From contig CAAFQM010000179.1 of assembly GCA_900765105.1 (NCBI GenBank), positions 1 through 8,596 on the forward strand: a stretch of DNA of 8,596 nucleotides. Direction: 5' to 3'. A model generated the notes under the pieces. That model worked only from the letters and a program-made list of their open reading frames with translations. It did no database searches and was not told the origin of the DNA. This DNA comes from an uncultured Faecalibacterium sp. (GTDB taxonomy: Bacteria > Bacillota > Clostridia > Oscillospirales > Ruminococcaceae). The position numbers and the translations under genes are program-made. This document shows positions 6,249-8,596 of this stretch, piece by piece. Numbering within the stretch: the stretch's first letter is position 1; every line of letters starts with the position of its first letter.

Positions 6249-8372
6249 TCAGCCCTTCAGTTCCAGCAGAGCATCGCCCTTCTTCACATTGCCGGATGCC
6301 TGCGGCGTCACCGCTGCGTACTCGTCGGTATTGCAGACGATCAGCGGAGTCGTGGTGGGGTAGCCTTCTGCACGGATGGCTTCCAGATCGAACCGGATCA
6401 GCGGCTGTCCTTTCTTCACCTTGTCGCCCTCGTTGACGAGATAGGTGAAGTGCTTGCCTCCCAGCTTGACCGTATCGATGCCGATGTGCATCAGCAGTTC
6501 GGCACCGCCCGCAGTGGTCATGCCCACCGCATGGTGGGTGTCAAAGGTGGAGGAGATCTCGCCGTCGGCGGGAGCTACCAGCTCACCATCCGTCGGTTCG
6601 ATGGCAATGCCGTCGCCCAGTGCGCCGCTTGCAAAAGCTTCGTCCTTCACTTCTGCCAGCGGCACCACGGTGCCGTTCATGCAGGCAGACAGAACGGTAT
6701 CCTTTGCCGCTGCCGCCGGGGCTGCGGGTGCAGTCGCAGGAGCAGCTGCCGGAGCGGCCGGGGCCGCTGCATTGGCCGGCATTTTTTCCAGATAATCTTC
6801 CAGCTTTGCCTTGATGACTGCCACCTTGGGGCCGTAGACGACCTGCACGCCGTTGCCCTTGCAGATGACGCCGGACGCACCGGACGCCTTGAGCGCATCC
6901 TGCTTGACCTGCTCCGCATCCTTCACGGTGCAGCGCAGACGGGTGGCGCAGCAGTCCACATCGCTGATATTCGCCTTGCCGCCCAGACCTTCCACGATGA
7001 GGGCGCTGACCGGGTCATCTCCGGCAGGAGCTGCATTGCCGGAAGCAGCATCGCGGGCGTTCACGTCCGCACGGGTGTACAGCTTGACTTCCTCGGTGTC
7101 CTCGCGGCCGGGGGTCTTGTAGTCGAACTTGGTGATCATGAAGCGGAACACCAGATAGTAGATCACAAAGTACACGACGCCCACGACCACGATCCAGATC
7201 CAGTGGGTCTTGGCGTTGCCCTGCATCACGCCGAACAGCACCATATCGATCAGGCCGCCGGAAAAGGTCATGCCCACACCCACGTTCAGGATGTGCATGA
7301 ACATGTAAGACAGGCCCGCCAGCACACAGTGCACCGCGTACATGGGCAGCGCCACGAAGATAAAGGTGAACTCCAGCGGCTCGGTGATACCGGTGAGCAT
7401 GGAGGTCAGCGCAGCGGACAGCAGCAGGCCGCCGGCGACCTTTCGCTTTTCCGGCTTTGCACACTGATACATGGCCAGCGCTGCGCCGGGCAGACCAAAG
7501 ATCATAAAGGGGAACTTACCGGCCATGAAGCGGGTGGCGCTGACCGAGAACACGGTAGTGGACTTGGAAGCCAGCTCTGCAAAGAAGATGTTCTGTGCGC
7601 CGGTGACGGTGACGCCATCGATGATGGCGGTGCCGCCCACAGCGGTCTGCCAGAAGGGCATATAGAACACATGGTGCAGACCGAAGGGGATCAGGGCGCG
7701 CTCCAGCAGGCCATAGATAAAGGTGCCTGCATAACCGGAAGCCAGCACCAGAGAGCCCAGCGCCGAGATGCCATTCTGCACCACCGGCCAGACATAGAAC
7801 ATGGCAATGCCGACGATCAGATACACAATGGAGCTGATGATGGGCACAAAACGGGTGCCGCCGAAGAATGCCAGCACCTGCGGCAGCTCGATCTTATAGA
7901 ACTTATTGTGCAGCGCTGCCACACCCAGACCGACCACGATGCCGCCGAACACGCCCATCTGCAGGGTAGTGATGCCCAGCATGGAAGTGGTGGAGTTGGC
8001 GGGCATGGCGTCCACGCCGCCGGCCGCGTTGATCATAGCTTGAATGGCCGTATTCATAATGAGATAAGCCACCGCACCGGACAGGGCCGCGACCTCTTTT
8101 TCCTTGCGGGCCATGCCGATGGCAACGCCCATAGCGAACAGCAGCGGCAGGTTGTTGAACACTGCGTTGCCGGTCTGGCTCATCACATCCAGGATGGTAT
8201 AGATCAGGGTTCCCTGATGGATCACGCTGTCCAGCCCATAGGCCGCCAGCATGGTCTCGTTGGTGAACGAGCTGCCGATGCCCAGCAGCAGGCCCGCAAC
8301 AGGCAGCAGAGCAATGGGCAGCATAAAGCTGCGTCCCACGCGCTGCAGCACGCCGAAGATCTTGTCTTTCAT
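6249..8372 (-). CDS. Sugar PTS permease EIICBA, glucose/maltose (PtsG/MalX) family
   Basis: A 707-residue complete phosphotransferase permease that imports and phosphorylates a hexose or alpha-glucoside at the membrane. IIC spans about 1-424: the start LQRVGRSFMLPIALLPVAG, FFGGTRFVPIIS (169-180), GLPGAALAMY (293-302), the sugar-site motif GITEPLEF (328-335) and the closing KTPGRED. IIB is at about 453-531, with phospho-acceptor C475 in CCATRLR. An Ala/Pro-rich linker (532-557) leads to IIA at about 560-707, with H614 (THHAVGM) and phospho-acceptor H629 (LLMHIGIDTV). All phosphotransfer residues are present. The IIC wording is closer, as I remember it, to MalX (maltose/glucose) than to NagE, but glucose, maltose or another glucoside cannot be separated here. 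ATG 8372 has an AAAGGAGA ribosome binding site. No metabolic enzyme or antiterminator gene is adjacent on the visible side. Confidence 0.95.
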   Translation of the reverse strand: MKDKIFGVLQRVGRSFMLPIALLPVAGLLLGIGSSFTNETMLAAYGLDSVIHQGTLIYTILDVMSQTGNAVFNNLPLLFAMGVAIGMARKEKEVAALSGAVAYLIMNTAIQAMINAAGGVDAMPANSTTSMLGITTLQMGVFGGIVVGLGVAALHNKFYKIELPQVLAFFGGTRFVPIISSIVYLIVGIAMFYVWPVVQNGISALGSLVLASGYAGTFIYGLLERALIPFGLHHVFYMPFWQTAVGGTAIIDGVTVTGAQNIFFAELASKSTTVFSVSATRFMAGKFPFMIFGLPGAALAMYQCAKPEKRKVAGGLLLSAALTSMLTGITEPLEFTFIFVALPMYAVHCVLAGLSYMFMHILNVGVGMTFSGGLIDMVLFGVMQGNAKTHWIWIVVVGVVYFVIYYLVFRFMITKFDYKTPGREDTEEVKLYTRADVNARDAASGNAAPAGDDPVSALIVEGLGGKANISDVDCCATRLRCTVKDAEQVKQDALKASGASGVICKGNGVQVVYGPKVAVIKAKLEDYLEKMPANAAAPAAPAAAPATAPAAPAAAAKDTVLSACMNGTVVPLAEVKDEAFASGALGDGIAIEPTDGELVAPADGEISSTFDTHHAVGMTTAGGAELLMHIGIDTVKLGGKHFTYLVNEGDKVKKGQPLIRFDLEAIRAEGYPTTTPLIVCNTDEYAAVTPQASGNVKKGDALLELKG

Positions 8373-8394
8373 TCTTCCATTCTCCTTTTCTCAA

Positions 8395-8424
8395 ATCATA
8401 TCCAGCAAATTTATCCACACACAA
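8395..8424 (-). promoter_or_regulatory. Candidate promoter of the PTS gene
   Basis: On the minus strand TATGAT (8395-8400, 5 of 6 to the -10 consensus) follows TTGTGT (8419-8424, 3 of 6 to the -35 consensus) at 18 nt. The start of transcription would be near 8388, leaving a leader of only about 16 nt, enough for the SD. Because the leader is this short, antitermination of the GlcT/LicT type would not be possible from this promoter. Confidence 0.45.
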
Positions 8425-8438
8425 AGCCGCGCTTTGTG
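8420..8438. repeat. Perfect 19-bp dyad overlapping the PTS -35 region
   Basis: CACAAAGC and GCTTTGTG (8 bp each) surround CGC, read on the plus strand. The dyad overlaps the proposed -35 hexamer, a usual place for a repressor operator. It does not fit the catabolite-repression (cre) consensus, and no U-tract follows it on either strand, so a terminator is unlikely. The regulator is unknown. Confidence 0.5.
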
Positions 8439-8596
8439 GAGAACCAGAATCACGGCAAGACCTTGCCTTTGCTCTTCTCTGGTGCAGGAAGTTTCTCAGA
8501 GGACCGTCCGCTGGGGTGGGACCCTGTTACCCGTCAGGGCAATAGGGCGGGCGATGGAATGGCTTGCAGCGGAGGCGACCGCCGCCAGCGGCGGAA
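8439..8596. other. Palindrome-rich intergenic stretch, no gene assigned
   Basis: No recognisable gene. Three inverted repeats are visible: ACCAGA/TCTGGT (8443-8448 with 8478-8483) enclosing GGCAAG/CTTGCC (8454-8459 with 8462-8467), and CCGCCGC/GCGGCGG (8579-8585 with 8588-8594, 2-nt loop). One plus-strand frame stays open from before 8439 to the edge and contains RPLGWDPVTRQGNRAGDG, but no start with an SD is visible and no family is recognised. It may be a leader of a longer PTS transcript, an intergenic repeat, or the end of a gene lying beyond 8596. Confidence 0.35.

Noticed and set aside
8373..8440. GlcT/LicT-type antiterminator RNA site with overlapping terminator before the PTS gene
   Set aside because: No terminator with a U-tract is present between the dyad and the start codon, and the likely transcript leader is too short.

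Overview
The window most likely comes from a gut Firmicute of the Oscillospiraceae (Faecalibacterium/Gemmiger/Subdoligranulum type). This is inferred from the high GC content with GC-rich third codon positions, AGGAGG-type ribosome binding sites, a Gram-positive style lipoprotein, and a one-chain EIICBA sugar PTS. No 16S or other marker gene is present, so the genus is a guess. All five genes lie on the minus strand and are described here in the order they are transcribed, from high to low coordinates.

(1) 8373-8596 is the upstream region of the PTS gene. It holds a candidate promoter, a perfect dyad over the -35 box, and a palindrome-rich stretch with no assignable gene. (2) 6249-8372 encodes a complete glucose/maltose-family PTS permease (IIC-IIB-IIA in one chain), followed by a strong hairpin at 6177-6216. 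(3) 5967-6176 is an AT-rich region with a good sigma-A type promoter. It drives a two-gene unit: a lipoprotein extracellular solute-binding protein (4530-5966), then 26 nt later a 1015-residue membrane protein with an extracytoplasmic sensor region, a PAS-like region, GGDEF and EAL (1456-4503). A classical terminator at 1401-1451 closes the unit. (4) A separate promoter near 1370 starts a second operon: a CobW/COG0523-family P-loop GTPase (392-1330), then 22 nt later the start of a YczE/YyaS/YitT-type membrane protein that runs off the left edge.

The most interesting unit is the solute-binding protein paired with the cyclic-di-GMP enzyme. No permease or ABC ATPase is present. The window shows directly that the two genes share one promoter-terminator unit, so the binding protein may present a ligand to the sensor domain of the GGDEF/EAL protein instead of feeding a transporter. 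That is a hypothesis. It sits next to a PTS sugar importer, which would fit a nutrient-sensing role but does not prove one. A second oddity is that the CobW-family GTPase has CxC in place of the usual CxCC metal motif and no recognisable NKxD guanine-specificity motif.

No tRNA, rRNA, CRISPR array, insertion sequence or phage gene was recognised.
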